From assembly GCA_045612885.1 (NCBI GenBank), contig JAZKZZ010000009.1:1-53431 (forward strand): a stretch of 53,431 nucleotides of DNA, written 5' to 3'. Every line of letters begins with the position of its first letter. Position 1 is the first letter of the stretch. The position numbers and the translations under genes are program-made. Origin of the DNA: RGIG6178 sp045612885. Lineage in GTDB: Bacteria > Bacillota_I > Bacilli_A > RFN20 > DUOF01. Positions 25,328-33,440 of this stretch are shown piece after piece. The notes below the pieces were generated by a model, which was not told the DNA's origin, ran no database searches, and was given only the letters and a program-made list of their open reading frames with translations.

Positions 25328-25921
25328 CTATCTTACTTCTTGTTTCTTTGATTTAAGTAATTCGCTATTTAAAATTCCACTTCCTATTTTATTAATAAGT
25401 GTATAGTGATTGATTAAAGATGTGTCAAGTTCATAATGATCGTTAGTATATGCTAAAACATTATCTTTACTCATAATTATTTGCGTGTTGAATTTATATT
25501 TTTGATCAAAAGATTTAACTTTACAAGGTAATACTAATGAGTCTTCTAAGACAACAGCTTTTTTAATCGTTAACATTTTCTTTAATGCATCAATATTTAC
25601 AAGTGAATATTTTCCTTCACTTAGAGAATTGTTTGAGCGTGATAAAGATTTAATTCTTAGTGCCATATCAAAAGGGATAACATTATTCTCTTTTAATTCA
25701 CTTGCTCCTAGAAGTGCTTCTTGTAAGTGGATAATATGATTAGATAAACATTTTTTTATTAACTCTTCATAATATCTTTTTTCTTCTATATCAGTTGTTA
25801 AGGATAATGAATTCCTTAATGCTTTTATATATCTTCCACAATTTTCTAAATTCGGGTTAGAGCGGTAGATAACATATGCGATATTTTCTAAACATTTATT
25901 ACGCTTTAGTTCAATAGACAT
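25328..25921 (-). CDS. Unknown soluble protein
   Basis: 197 residues starting at the ATG at 25921 (MSIELKRN), with AGAGGGTG seven bases before it; an in-frame GTG at 25930 is less likely. Helical N-terminal half and a beta-rich C-terminal half ('KAVVLEDSLVLPCKVKSFDQ'). No membrane segment or known motif. First gene of a two-gene unit with the DUF1292-like gene. Its promoter region carries a cluster of DnaA-box-like sites. Confidence 0.65.
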   Translation of the reverse strand: MSIELKRNKCLENIAYVIYRSNPNLENCGRYIKALRNSLSLTTDIEEKRYYEELIKKCLSNHIIHLQEALLGASELKENNVIPFDMALRIKSLSRSNNSLSEGKYSLVNIDALKKMLTIKKAVVLEDSLVLPCKVKSFDQKYKFNTQIIMSKDNVLAYTNDHYELDTSLINHYTLINKIGSGILNSELLKSKKQEVR

Positions 25922-25944
25922 GATAATCACCCTCTTATATTTAA

Positions 25945-25973
25945 ATTATACACAAAGTCAACACCCTCAACAA
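25945..25973 (-). promoter_or_regulatory. Promoter of the two-gene unit ending at 25012
   Basis: On the minus strand TTGTTG (25973-25968), 17 bases, TATAAT (25950-25945). Confidence 0.55.
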
Positions 25974-25988
25974 CATTTTAGGCATAAC

Positions 25989-26069
25989 TGTGGAAAGTGT
26001 GGATAATTAGTGTGTTTTCAGGTGAATTTGTGGATGTATGTGATAAATTATTGAATAACGTGTAGATAA
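25989..26069 (-). promoter_or_regulatory. Cluster of DnaA-box-like 9-mers
   Basis: Read on the minus strand: one perfect TTATCCACA (26006-25998) flanked by CTTTCCACA (25997-25989), ACATCCACA (26037-26029) and TTATCTACA (26069-26061), all in the same orientation and starting 16 bases before the -35 box of the minus-strand promoter. A fifth near-match, ATATCCACA, lies at 26163-26155. Could be DnaA-regulated promoter or a DnaA-titration site. Confidence 0.5.
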
Positions 26070-26084
26070 TCGCTATATCTAATG

Positions 26085-26123
26085 ATAAAAAAAGATACAG
26101 ACTAAATAAAAATCTCTATCTTT
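26085..26123 (-). terminator. Probable terminator of the tgt-queA-queH operon
   Basis: AAAGATA / TATCTTT stem (26117-26123 and 26091-26097 on the minus strand) with a 19-base loop, then TTTT. The long loop makes it a moderate call. Confidence 0.55.
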
Positions 26124-26166
26124 ATATATAAATATTTTTAGTTTTCTCCAGATTTGTGGATATCTA

Positions 26167-26787
26167 TTAATCCCTAAGTGAAAATTTGCAACCGCAGTAA
26201 TTTTGAGAATACATTTTTGTGGATTTTATAATTTGTTGAGCTTTTTCAAGTCCTTTTTCTTTTTTGAAATTACTGTATAAGTAAGTTATATTACTATATT
26301 TAGATGCATATCCTTCAAGAATCTTATTAATCATTTCTTCGCTTTTTTGTCTTGAAATTGTCATTACTGAACAAACGTATTCATAGTTATTTAAAGACGC
26401 ATATTCACATAGTTGTTTGTAACGCATTGCATAACAAGAATAACATCTATAACTACCCTCTTTATCATCTTTTCTTTTTTCAAGAATTTGAGTAAATTTA
26501 TCATTTTGGTATTCTGCAACTATGATGTTAATGTTGCAATTATGTTGAGAATTTATATTATCGACATATTCTTGAAGAGTTTTTAATCTCAAATCAAATT
26601 CACTTTTAGGATAAATATTTGAATTATTATAATAAATGGTTATATTAAAATAATCTTTTAAGACTAAAAGCGGATAACATGAGCATGGAGCGCAACAAGA
26701 ATGAAGAAGTAAAGAGGGTTTATAATTTAGCTTTTTAACTTCTTCGATTTGATTTAAAAATCTTTGATAATTTGTGTACATTTTCAT
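26167..26787 (-). CDS. queH: Epoxyqueuosine reductase QueH
   Basis: 206 residues. The 'LLLHSCCAPCSCYPL' adjacent-cysteine motif near the N-terminus, 'YRCYSCYAMRYKQL' and the C-terminal 'NYCGCKFS' cysteines are those of QueH (formerly DUF208), the cobalamin-independent enzyme for the last step of queuosine formation. The ATG at 26787 is one base from the queA stop, so reinitiation is likely; an in-frame ATG at 26808 inside queA is the alternative. Third gene of tgt-queA-queH. Confidence 0.9.
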   Translation of the reverse strand: MKMYTNYQRFLNQIEEVKKLNYKPSLLLHSCCAPCSCYPLLVLKDYFNITIYYNNSNIYPKSEFDLRLKTLQEYVDNINSQHNCNINIIVAEYQNDKFTQILEKRKDDKEGSYRCYSCYAMRYKQLCEYASLNNYEYVCSVMTISRQKSEEMINKILEGYASKYSNITYLYSNFKKEKGLEKAQQIIKSTKMYSQNYCGCKFSLRD

Positions 26788-26788
26788 G

Positions 26789-27808
26789 TTATTTAATAAA
26801 CATAGCATCTCCGAAAGAGAAAAATCTATATTTTTCTTTTACTGCGTGAGCATATGCCTCCATAATATTTTCTTTTCCTGCAAGTGCGCTTACTAACATG
26901 ATCAAAGTTGATTTAGGTAAGTGAAAGTTAGTTATTAGAGCATCCACGGCTTTAAATTTATATCCAGGATAAATAAATATATCGCTTTCTTCATGGCATT
27001 CTCTAAACTCATTATATTTAGACATGATTGTTTCAAGCACTCTAGTAGAAGTAGTTCCTACTGCGATTATTCTTTTGTTATCTTGTTTTGCTTTGTTTAA
27101 TTTGTCTGCTACTTCTTTAGACATGAAATATTCTTCTTTGTGCATAACGTGATTTTTAACATCATCAACTTTTACTGGACGAAATGTTCCTAATCCGACA
27201 TGCAAAGTAACATCTAGAACTTCAACGCCTTTTTCTTCTAGTTTTTTAAATATCTCATCATTGAAATGAAGTCCTGCTGTTGGAGCAGCAGCGCTACCAT
27301 TATACTTTGCGTAAACTGTTTGATATCTTTCTTTATCTTGAAGAGATTCTTTAATATATGGAGGAAGTGGCATGTTTCCAACTTCATTTAACACTTCAAG
27401 AAATATTCCTTCACATTCAAATTTTAAAATTCTTATTCCTTCATCTTTTATTTCTAAACATGTAGCTTTTAATTTATCACCAAAATTGATAACAGTTCCT
27501 ATTTTTACTACTCTAGCATTACCTACTAGACATTCATATGTATCTTTTATTTGTTTTAATAATAAAACCTCAACATGTGCTCCAGTATCTTGTTTAACTC
27601 CAAATATTCTAGCAGGTATTACTCTAGTGTTGTTTCTAACTAAAATATCACCTTTATTTAAATAATCAACTATATCATAAAAATGTTTATCTTCATATTT
27701 TCCAATTTCTTTATCTAACACTAATAGTTTTGATGTATCTCTTTTTAGTAAAGGAGTTTGTGCAATTAGTTCTTCAGGTAAGTAATAATCAAAATCATCT
27801 GTTCTCAT
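26789..27808 (-). CDS. queA: S-adenosylmethionine:tRNA ribosyltransferase-isomerase QueA
   Basis: 339 residues, usual length. 'YYLPEELIAQTPLLKRDTSKLLVL' N-terminus, 'AAPTAGLHFNDEIF', 'VTLHVGLGTFRPV' and 'LITNFHLPKSTLIMLVSALAG' are QueA motifs. It transfers and isomerises ribose from SAM onto 7-aminomethyl-7-deazaguanine in tRNA to give epoxyqueuosine. It begins two bases after the tgt stop, so the operon is tightly coupled. Confidence 0.96.
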   Translation of the reverse strand: MRTDDFDYYLPEELIAQTPLLKRDTSKLLVLDKEIGKYEDKHFYDIVDYLNKGDILVRNNTRVIPARIFGVKQDTGAHVEVLLLKQIKDTYECLVGNARVVKIGTVINFGDKLKATCLEIKDEGIRILKFECEGIFLEVLNEVGNMPLPPYIKESLQDKERYQTVYAKYNGSAAAPTAGLHFNDEIFKKLEEKGVEVLDVTLHVGLGTFRPVKVDDVKNHVMHKEEYFMSKEVADKLNKAKQDNKRIIAVGTTSTRVLETIMSKYNEFRECHEESDIFIYPGYKFKAVDALITNFHLPKSTLIMLVSALAGKENIMEAYAHAVKEKYRFFSFGDAMFIK

Positions 27809-27810
27809 AA

Positions 27811-28959
27811 TTAAAACCCCTTAGGATTAACTGTATTTAATCCATATTTTTCAAAGAATTCATTTTTAAAATCTAAATATCTATCTTCTTTTATAGCAGT
27901 TCTTACTTCTTCCATTAGTTTAGTTAAGAATCTTATATTGTGGATAGATAGTAATCTTTTTCCATATCCCTCATCACATTTATACAGATGTCTTAAATAA
28001 CTTCTAGAATATCCATTTCTACATGTATAGCAATCACAATTTTCATCAATAACTCTTAAATCATATTCATTCTTTTTGTCTCTTATATTTAATCTTCCTT
28101 GGCTAGTCATTAATGCTCCATGTCTAGCAATACGAGTTGGTAATACGCAATCAAACATATCTACACCTCGTAATACTCCTTCTAGAATAGCGTCATATGA
28201 TCCTACACCCATTAAATATCTAGGTTTATCACTAGGAAGATAAGGAATAGCATAATCGATCATTTTATATAATGTTTCTTTTGTTTCACCAACACTTGTT
28301 CCTCCAATTGAATAACCAGGGAAGTCCATTTTTACTAACTCTTCTGCACAGAATTTTCTTAAATCAGGGAATTCTCCACCTTGAACAATACCAAATAGGG
28401 CCTGTTTATCATTTTTATGAGCATCTAATCCTCTTTTTGCCCAACGTAAAGTTCTTTCCACACTATTTTTCATGTATTCATGTGTACAAGGATAAGGGGG
28501 ACACTCATCAAAACTCATAATAATATCTGCACCTAATTTATTTTGAATCTCTATAGATTTTTCCGGCGATAAAAATAACTTTTCTCCATTTAAATGAGAC
28601 TTGAAGGTTACTCCTTCTTCTTTAATCTTTCTATTATCTGCAAGAGAAAACACTTGGAATCCTCCTGAATCTGTTAACATTGGGCCATCATATTTCATGA
28701 ACTTTTGTAAACCACCAGCATTTGCTACTACATCTTCTCCTGGTCTTAACCACAAGTGATAAGTGTTTGATAAAATTACCCCAGTATTCATATCTTTTAA
28801 TTCATCTGGAGAAATATATTTAACAGTAGCTAATGTTCCCACTGGCATAAACATAGGTACTTCAACATCACCATGAGGGGTATGTAGTATTCCATATCGA
28901 GCACCACTTTGTTTACAAACATGTTTAATTTCTAAATAAAAATCTTTATTACTTACCAT
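27811..28959 (-). CDS. tgt: Queuine/preQ1 tRNA-ribosyltransferase
   Basis: 382 residues from the ATG at 28959 (MVSNKDFYLEIKH), preceded by AGGAAGTGAG; the longer in-frame reading to 29040 would add a spurious hydrophobic leader. 'LSNTYHLWLRPG', 'LTDSGGFQVFSL' with catalytic Asp, 'GGTSVGETKE', 'RYLMGVG' and the zinc site 'CDCYTCRNGYSRSYLRHL' are all present. It exchanges G34 for preQ1 in GUN-anticodon tRNAs. Genes for preQ1 synthesis (queC/D/E) are not in the window. Confidence 0.96.
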   Translation of the reverse strand: MVSNKDFYLEIKHVCKQSGARYGILHTPHGDVEVPMFMPVGTLATVKYISPDELKDMNTGVILSNTYHLWLRPGEDVVANAGGLQKFMKYDGPMLTDSGGFQVFSLADNRKIKEEGVTFKSHLNGEKLFLSPEKSIEIQNKLGADIIMSFDECPPYPCTHEYMKNSVERTLRWAKRGLDAHKNDKQALFGIVQGGEFPDLRKFCAEELVKMDFPGYSIGGTSVGETKETLYKMIDYAIPYLPSDKPRYLMGVGSYDAILEGVLRGVDMFDCVLPTRIARHGALMTSQGRLNIRDKKNEYDLRVIDENCDCYTCRNGYSRSYLRHLYKCDEGYGKRLLSIHNIRFLTKLMEEVRTAIKEDRYLDFKNEFFEKYGLNTVNPKGF

Positions 28960-29106
28960 AATCTCACTTCCTGCATTAATAATATAAAGGAAATTACTAA
29001 AAAAATAAACTAAAATAAATAAGGATAAAAAAATTATCACTTTTGTTTGGAAAAAGCATGAAGATGTTTAGATGGAAATAAGATGATTTAAATGAATTGA
29101 ATAAAT

Positions 29107-29129
29107 AAAAAAAGCACTTTACAGTGCTT
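29107..29129 (-). terminator. Terminator of the ferredoxin gene
   Basis: AAGCACT / AGTGCTT 7-bp stem (29112-29118, 29123-29129) with 4-base loop; T run on the minus strand. Confidence 0.85.
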
Positions 29130-29140
29130 AATTTAAACAA

Positions 29141-29335
29141 TTATTCAGTCTCAATAGCAGCTACTGGACAGCTGTCTGCAGCTTCTTGAACACTATCTTC
29201 TGTACCAGCAGGAACTTCCCCACCAAGAATATTTTCTGCTAATCCATCATCAGTAAAACCAAATACTTCACTAGCTACAGAAGTACATAGTCCACAACCG
29301 ATACATACATCTTTTTTTACTATTGCTTTTTTCAT
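29141..29335 (-). CDS. fer: [4Fe-4S] ferredoxin
   Basis: 64 residues, acidic. One cluster with Cys ligands in 'DVCIGCGLCTS' and 'ADSCPVAAIE'. A single-cluster ferredoxin of this size is common in Bacilli as a low-potential electron carrier; here it could supply the bifurcating hydrogenase, though that is inference. Strong GGAGG site, monocistronic with its own terminator. Confidence 0.92.
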   Translation of the reverse strand: MKKAIVKKDVCIGCGLCTSVASEVFGFTDDGLAENILGGEVPAGTEDSVQEAADSCPVAAIETE

Positions 29336-29451
29336 TATATATCCTCCAATATGAAATTATTATAAAGTAATGAATATTTATTTGCAATAAAAGGTAAATT
29401 AAAATATACTTATGTATATATAAGTATGTTCATAATTGGAAGGTGAAGTTT

Positions 29452-30018
29452 ATGGCAAAGTCTCGTGTAGAAAAAAATAAAACATTATATGATGAATTAG
29501 AACTAGAAGCGTTTGAACTAGAAGATATTACAAGTACTTCAAATAATGAGGGGAATCTAGTAGAAGAGCCTAAGATAGAAACTCCTAAGGTAGAAAAATC
29601 TACAAAGGTTGTAAAAAAGGAAGAAATGCTTCCAGTAGTAAAAAAAGAAAAAAAGCATGAAGTAGCGGTTGTTAAAGAAAAACAAAAGAAAAAAGATGTT
29701 ATTGAAGAGGAATTTATTGTAGAACAACCTATTAGCTATACTGATAAACTTTCTGTTGAAGAAATTCTTAGGGCAAAATTAGAAAAACAACAACAATTAA
29801 AGAATGATAAAAGGGTGTACAAAAAATCACCTATAACAGAAACTTATACTCCTGAAATGATGCAAAAAAATATTAATCAAAAAGAGGGTATAGATATTAG
29901 AAAAGAAGCTAACATTAAAGTGAAAAAAAATAACAATGGCGTTGTTGCTTTTCTTGTTTTATTGCTTATGGCTGTAGTTGCTGCCGGTGTTATTGCAGCA
30001 TATGTAATTTGGAAATAA
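29452..30018 (+). CDS. Unknown charged protein with C-terminal membrane anchor
   Basis: 188 residues from the ATG at 29452 (GGAAGGTG before it). A long Lys/Glu-rich, low-complexity cytoplasmic part with many 'KVEKSTKVVKKEE' type runs, then one C-terminal membrane helix ('GVVAFLVLLLMAVVAAGVIAAYVIW', about 162-186). It is a tail-anchored layout. Monocistronic ahead of cmk, with a terminator. I do not recognise it. Confidence 0.65.
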   Translation: MAKSRVEKNKTLYDELELEAFELEDITSTSNNEGNLVEEPKIETPKVEKSTKVVKKEEMLPVVKKEKKHEVAVVKEKQKKKDVIEEEFIVEQPISYTDKLSVEEILRAKLEKQQQLKNDKRVYKKSPITETYTPEMMQKNINQKEGIDIRKEANIKVKKNNNGVVAFLVLLLMAVVAAGVIAAYVIWK

Positions 30019-30040
30019 AAGTACTGCGAAGTACTTTTTT
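30018..30040 (+). terminator. Intrinsic terminator
   Basis: AAGTACT / AGTACTT stem with GCGA loop (30019-30036) and a T run; it directly follows the stop codon. Confidence 0.82.
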
Positions 30041-30060
30041 AATGTGAAGGGAGGATTTGT

Positions 30061-30723
30061 GTGAAAAAGATTAATATTGCAATCGATGGTGTAGCGGGTA
30101 GTGGAAAGTCCACTGTAGCAAGACTGGTAGCAGAAAAATTAGGTTATACTTATATTGACACTGGTAGTATGTATCGTTGTGTTGCGTATTTATTAGTAAA
30201 ACATAATGTAAAACCTTCAAGTGAAGAAGAATTTAAAAATCTTTTATTTAATAATTATGAGTATGAATATAAAGATTATAAAGTGTTTTTTAATGGCGAA
30301 GATGTAACTTTAAAAATAAGAAGCAATGAAGTAAATGAAATGTTGCCAAGCATAGTTGCTATTCCATTTGTAAGAAAGTTTTTAGTGGAAAAACAACAAA
30401 AAATGGGAGAGAAAAAAGGAATTGTGATGGATGGAAGAGATATTACTAGTGTTGTATTAAAAGATGCTGAACTTAAAATATATCAAACTGCCACCATTAA
30501 ATCACGTGCTGATCGTAGATATAAAGAAAACTCAGAAAAAGGTATAGAGAGTAATTATGATGAAATCTATAACAATTTATTAATACGAGATTACACAGAT
30601 ACTTATGTATCTAAAGCATTAGTAAAAGTAGATGATGCAATAGAATTAGATACCACAGATATGAGTATCAATGAAGTCGTAGATACTATTTTAAATTTAG
30701 CAATGGAGAAGGTGAAAGAATGA
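30061..30723 (+). CDS. cmk: Cytidylate kinase
   Basis: 220 residues. P-loop 'DGVAGSGKSTVARLVAEKLG', 'YIDTGSMYRCVAY' and 'MDGRDITSVVLKDAELKIYQTA' identify CMP kinase, which makes CDP/dCDP. GTG start at 30061 after GGGAGG. It overlaps der by 4 bases; in Bacillus cmk and der are also near each other (with rpsA-like and other genes between), so the pair here is condensed. Confidence 0.95.
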   Translation: MKKINIAIDGVAGSGKSTVARLVAEKLGYTYIDTGSMYRCVAYLLVKHNVKPSSEEEFKNLLFNNYEYEYKDYKVFFNGEDVTLKIRSNEVNEMLPSIVAIPFVRKFLVEKQQKMGEKKGIVMDGRDITSVVLKDAELKIYQTATIKSRADRRYKENSEKGIESNYDEIYNNLLIRDYTDTYVSKALVKVDDAIELDTTDMSINEVVDTILNLAMEKVKE

Positions 30724-32030
30724 TTGAAGCAGTAGTAGCGTTTATAGGTAAACCAAATGTGGGAAAGTCTACCATATTTAATAGAATAATTGGTGAGAGA
30801 AAATCCATTATTGAAGATACCCCAGGAGTTACTAGAGACAGATTATATTCTAAAGCTAGTTGGTTAAATAAAGAGTTTAGAGTAATTGATACGGGTGGAA
30901 TTGAATTAAAAGATGCACCTTTCCAAGAACTAATTAGAATGCAAGCAATGATTGCTATAGAAGAGGCTGATATCATTGTTTATATTGGTGATGGTAAAGT
31001 AGGGTGTGATAAGGATGATATGTATATTGCATCATTACTTAAAAAGAGTAAAAAGAAAGTGATTTTAGCAGTTAATAAGATTGATGATGGTAGTAAATTG
31101 ACTAATATTTATGATTTCTATTCTTTGGGATTAGGAGATCCTATTGCCATTAGTGGTATTCATGGAGTAGGTATTGGAGATTTACTTGATGAAATTATAA
31201 AGAATTTACCTAATAAGGATTATGTTGAATATGAAGGAAGCGTTAAGTTTTCTTTTATTGGTAGACCAAATGTAGGGAAATCTAGTTTAACTAATGCTAT
31301 TTTAGGAGAAGAAAGAGTAATTGTATCAAATATAGAAGGTACAACTAGAGATGCAATCGATACTGAATTTGTTAGAGATGGTGTTAGTTATGTAGCTATT
31401 GATACAGCAGGATTAAAGAAAAAAGGAAAGATTTTTGAATCAATTGATAAATATGCTGCAATTAGAGCGTTAGGGGCAATTGATAGAAGTGATGTATGTT
31501 GTATTGTAATTGATGGTAAAGAAGGAATTAAAGAGCAAGATAAACATGTAGTAGGATATGCACACGAAGCAGGTAAGGCTATTGTTATTGTAGTTAATAA
31601 ATGGGATGCTGTTAGTAAAGATACTCACACTATGGCTTTATTTGAAAAAGAGATTAGAAATCAATTCAAGTTTTTAAGTTATGCTCCAATAGTATTTGTT
31701 AGTGCATTAAAAGGAGATAGAATTGACACATTATTTAAGGCTATTAAAACATGCTATGATTCTTATACAAAGAGAATTTCTACTAGCGTATTAAACGATG
31801 TATTATTAGAGGCAATAGTAAGAACTCCTCCGGTTGAATTTAATGGTGGAATACTAAAGATTTTATATGCTAATCAAGCGGAAACTATGCCACCACAATT
31901 TATTTTGTTTGTAAATGATCCTAAATATCTACACTTTTCATATCAAAGATTTATTGAAAACAAATTAAGAGATGCATTTGGTTTTGAAGGAACACCTATA
32001 ATTATAAAATGTAGAAGCAAGAAGGAATAA
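30720..32030 (+). CDS. der: Ribosome-assembly GTPase Der (EngA)
   Basis: 436 residues, the normal length. Two tandem GTPase domains with P-loops 'GKPNVGKSTIFNR' and 'GRPNVGKSSLTNA', G3 'DTGG' and 'DTAGL', G4 'NKID' and 'NKWD', then a KH-like C-terminal domain. Needed for maturation of the 50S subunit. Translationally coupled to cmk by a 4-base overlap. Confidence 0.97.
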   Translation: MIEAVVAFIGKPNVGKSTIFNRIIGERKSIIEDTPGVTRDRLYSKASWLNKEFRVIDTGGIELKDAPFQELIRMQAMIAIEEADIIVYIGDGKVGCDKDDMYIASLLKKSKKKVILAVNKIDDGSKLTNIYDFYSLGLGDPIAISGIHGVGIGDLLDEIIKNLPNKDYVEYEGSVKFSFIGRPNVGKSSLTNAILGEERVIVSNIEGTTRDAIDTEFVRDGVSYVAIDTAGLKKKGKIFESIDKYAAIRALGAIDRSDVCCIVIDGKEGIKEQDKHVVGYAHEAGKAIVIVVNKWDAVSKDTHTMALFEKEIRNQFKFLSYAPIVFVSALKGDRIDTLFKAIKTCYDSYTKRISTSVLNDVLLEAIVRTPPVEFNGGILKILYANQAETMPPQFILFVNDPKYLHFSYQRFIENKLRDAFGFEGTPIIIKCRSKKE

Positions 32031-32091
32031 GTGCTAATTGATTGACTTTATTCGACAAATAATATAATTTGATTATAGGGAGGAAGACGAA

Positions 32092-32424
32092 ATGATTAAA
32101 GAAAGAAATATTATTGTATGTATTATCCTAACATTTGTTACTTGTGGACTTTATGGAATTTATTGGATGATCGCAATACAAGATGAAAGCTTGAGAGCAG
32201 CTAAAGAAGAAGGACCATCAGGATTAGTTGTATTCTTATTAACTTTAATTACTTGTGGTATCTATGGTATCTATTGGGCATATGTATTAGGTAACAGAGT
32301 TGATACAATTAAAGGTAAAGATGGTAATAGTGGAATTATCTTTGTATTATTATCTTTATTAGGATTCAGCATTGTTAATAACTGCATCGCACAAGCTGCT
32401 ATTAATACAAGAGCTAATGCATAA
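32092..32424 (+). CDS. DUF4234-family small membrane protein
   Basis: 110 residues with three hydrophobic segments and an internal repeat: 'LTFVTCGLYGIYWM' (about 13-26) and 'LTLITCGIYGIYWA' (about 51-64). This is the DUF4234 pattern, a membrane family of unknown role. Strong GGGAGG site; a promoter-like TTGATT/TTGACT...TATAAT lies at 32038-32068. The stop overlaps the next gene's start. Confidence 0.75.
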   Translation: MIKERNIIVCIILTFVTCGLYGIYWMIAIQDESLRAAKEEGPSGLVVFLLTLITCGIYGIYWAYVLGNRVDTIKGKDGNSGIIFVLLSLLGFSIVNNCIAQAAINTRANA

Positions 32425-32800
32425 TGAAATAAAAAAAAGGGCTAAAACCCTTTTTTTAATACTAGTGGTATTATTTTTAGTTTTGATATCATATTATATT
32501 TTTGTAGTTATTACTGGTATAAGAGTACCATGTATCTTTAATTTGATAACTAAACTTAATTGTCCAGGTTGTGGAATAACAAGAATGCTTACTAAGTTTC
32601 TTCAATTTAAGTTTATCGAAGGAATTAAGTTTAATTATTTTTTAGGGTTTAGTTTGCCTGTGATAATATTTATCATTTTAGGAATGTGTTACTACTATGT
32701 GTATAATAAAAAATATGATAAGTGGTTTAATGTGATTTGTTTTATATATCTAATTTTATTGCTTATCTGGGGAGTAGTAAGAAATATTATAGGAATTTAA
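32417..32800 (+). CDS. DUF2752-family membrane protein
   Basis: 127 residues from the ATG at 32417, overlapping the preceding stop. Three membrane helices and the signature 'NCPGCGITRMLTKFL' (about residues 48-62), which defines DUF2752. Function unknown. An intrinsic terminator lies within its first 13 codons, so expression must require read-through or another start. The next plausible in-frame start (GTG at 32465) has no ribosome site. Confidence 0.75.
   Translation: MHNEIKKRAKTLFLILVVLFLVLISYYIFVVITGIRVPCIFNLITKLNCPGCGITRMLTKFLQFKFIEGIKFNYFLGFSLPVIIFIILGMCYYYVYNKKYDKWFNVICFIYLILLLIWGVVRNIIGI
32432..32456 (+). terminator. Intrinsic terminator inside the start of the DUF2752 gene
   Basis: AAAAAAAGGG / CCCTTTTTTT stem (32432-32441, 32448-32457) with CTAAAA loop. 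It follows the DUF4234 stop by 8 bases but is inside the DUF2752 reading frame. Confidence 0.75.
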
Positions 32801-32803
32801 AAT

Positions 32804-32839
32804 AAATGAGGAATAGATTAGCCTATTCCTCATTTTTAT
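32804..32839. terminator. Bidirectional terminator between convergent genes
   Basis: 13-bp perfect stem AAATGAGGAATAG / CTATTCCTCATTT (32804-32816, 32823-32835), 6-base loop, T run on the plus strand and T-rich tail on the minus strand. It contains the stop codon of the minus-strand PH-domain gene. Confidence 0.85.
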
Positions 32840-33437
32840 ATTTAGTTTTGTATCCAGGATTCTCATCTGGTCTTAGTGCATTAGGATATTTAATATCTGT
32901 TTGAATATCTAAGACGATTTTATATAACTTTTTATATAAGTCATAGCAATTGTTAATATGATAAATACTAATAGAAGCACTTCCTGCTAAAAGTTTTACA
33001 GTTCCTACTTTAAATAGTTTATCTAGTAGTCCTACATCTATACTTACATTAGATACTTCTTGGTATGAAAGAGAATTATAATCCATACCAATTAACCCGC
33101 TTTTGTATAAAACTCTTTTATCAGTTACCACATATTCTATATTTTTAACTTTAAGCACATCAGGGATTAATTTAATAGCTTCAATAACTATGATAGTCAA
33201 GCTTCCACATACTACAAGCGCTGAGAATATACATGCAATGATATTAAAGTTAGAAATATAGGTAAATAGGAATAATACTCCTGTTACTAATGCAACTACT
33301 AAGATTCCTATTGTAAAACCTATTATTAGGCTAGATATATATGCCTTTTTATTTGGTTTTCCTTGCCATAATATTGTTTCATCCTCTGTTAAAATATCTT
33401 GCACATTATGTCCGTTATTATAATTTTCTTTATTCAT
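32823..33437 (-). CDS. PH-domain (bPH2) membrane protein, paralogue 3 of 3
   Basis: 204 residues. N-terminal motif 'ILTEDETILWQGKPNKKAYI', two membrane helices (about 33-60 and 67-90), then a bacterial PH domain with 'YVVTDKRVLYKSGLIGMDYNSLSYQEVSNVSIDVGLLDKLFKVGTV'. C-terminal motif 'NALRPDENPGYKTKYKNEE'. Family role is unclear; bPH domains are linked to membrane lipids and envelope stress. Third of three tandem copies on this strand. Confidence 0.78.
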   Translation of the reverse strand: MNKENYNNGHNVQDILTEDETILWQGKPNKKAYISSLIIGFTIGILVVALVTGVLFLFTYISNFNIIACIFSALVVCGSLTIIVIEAIKLIPDVLKVKNIEYVVTDKRVLYKSGLIGMDYNSLSYQEVSNVSIDVGLLDKLFKVGTVKLLAGSASISIYHINNCYDLYKKLYKIVLDIQTDIKYPNALRPDENPGYKTKYKNEE

Positions 33438-33440
33438 AGT

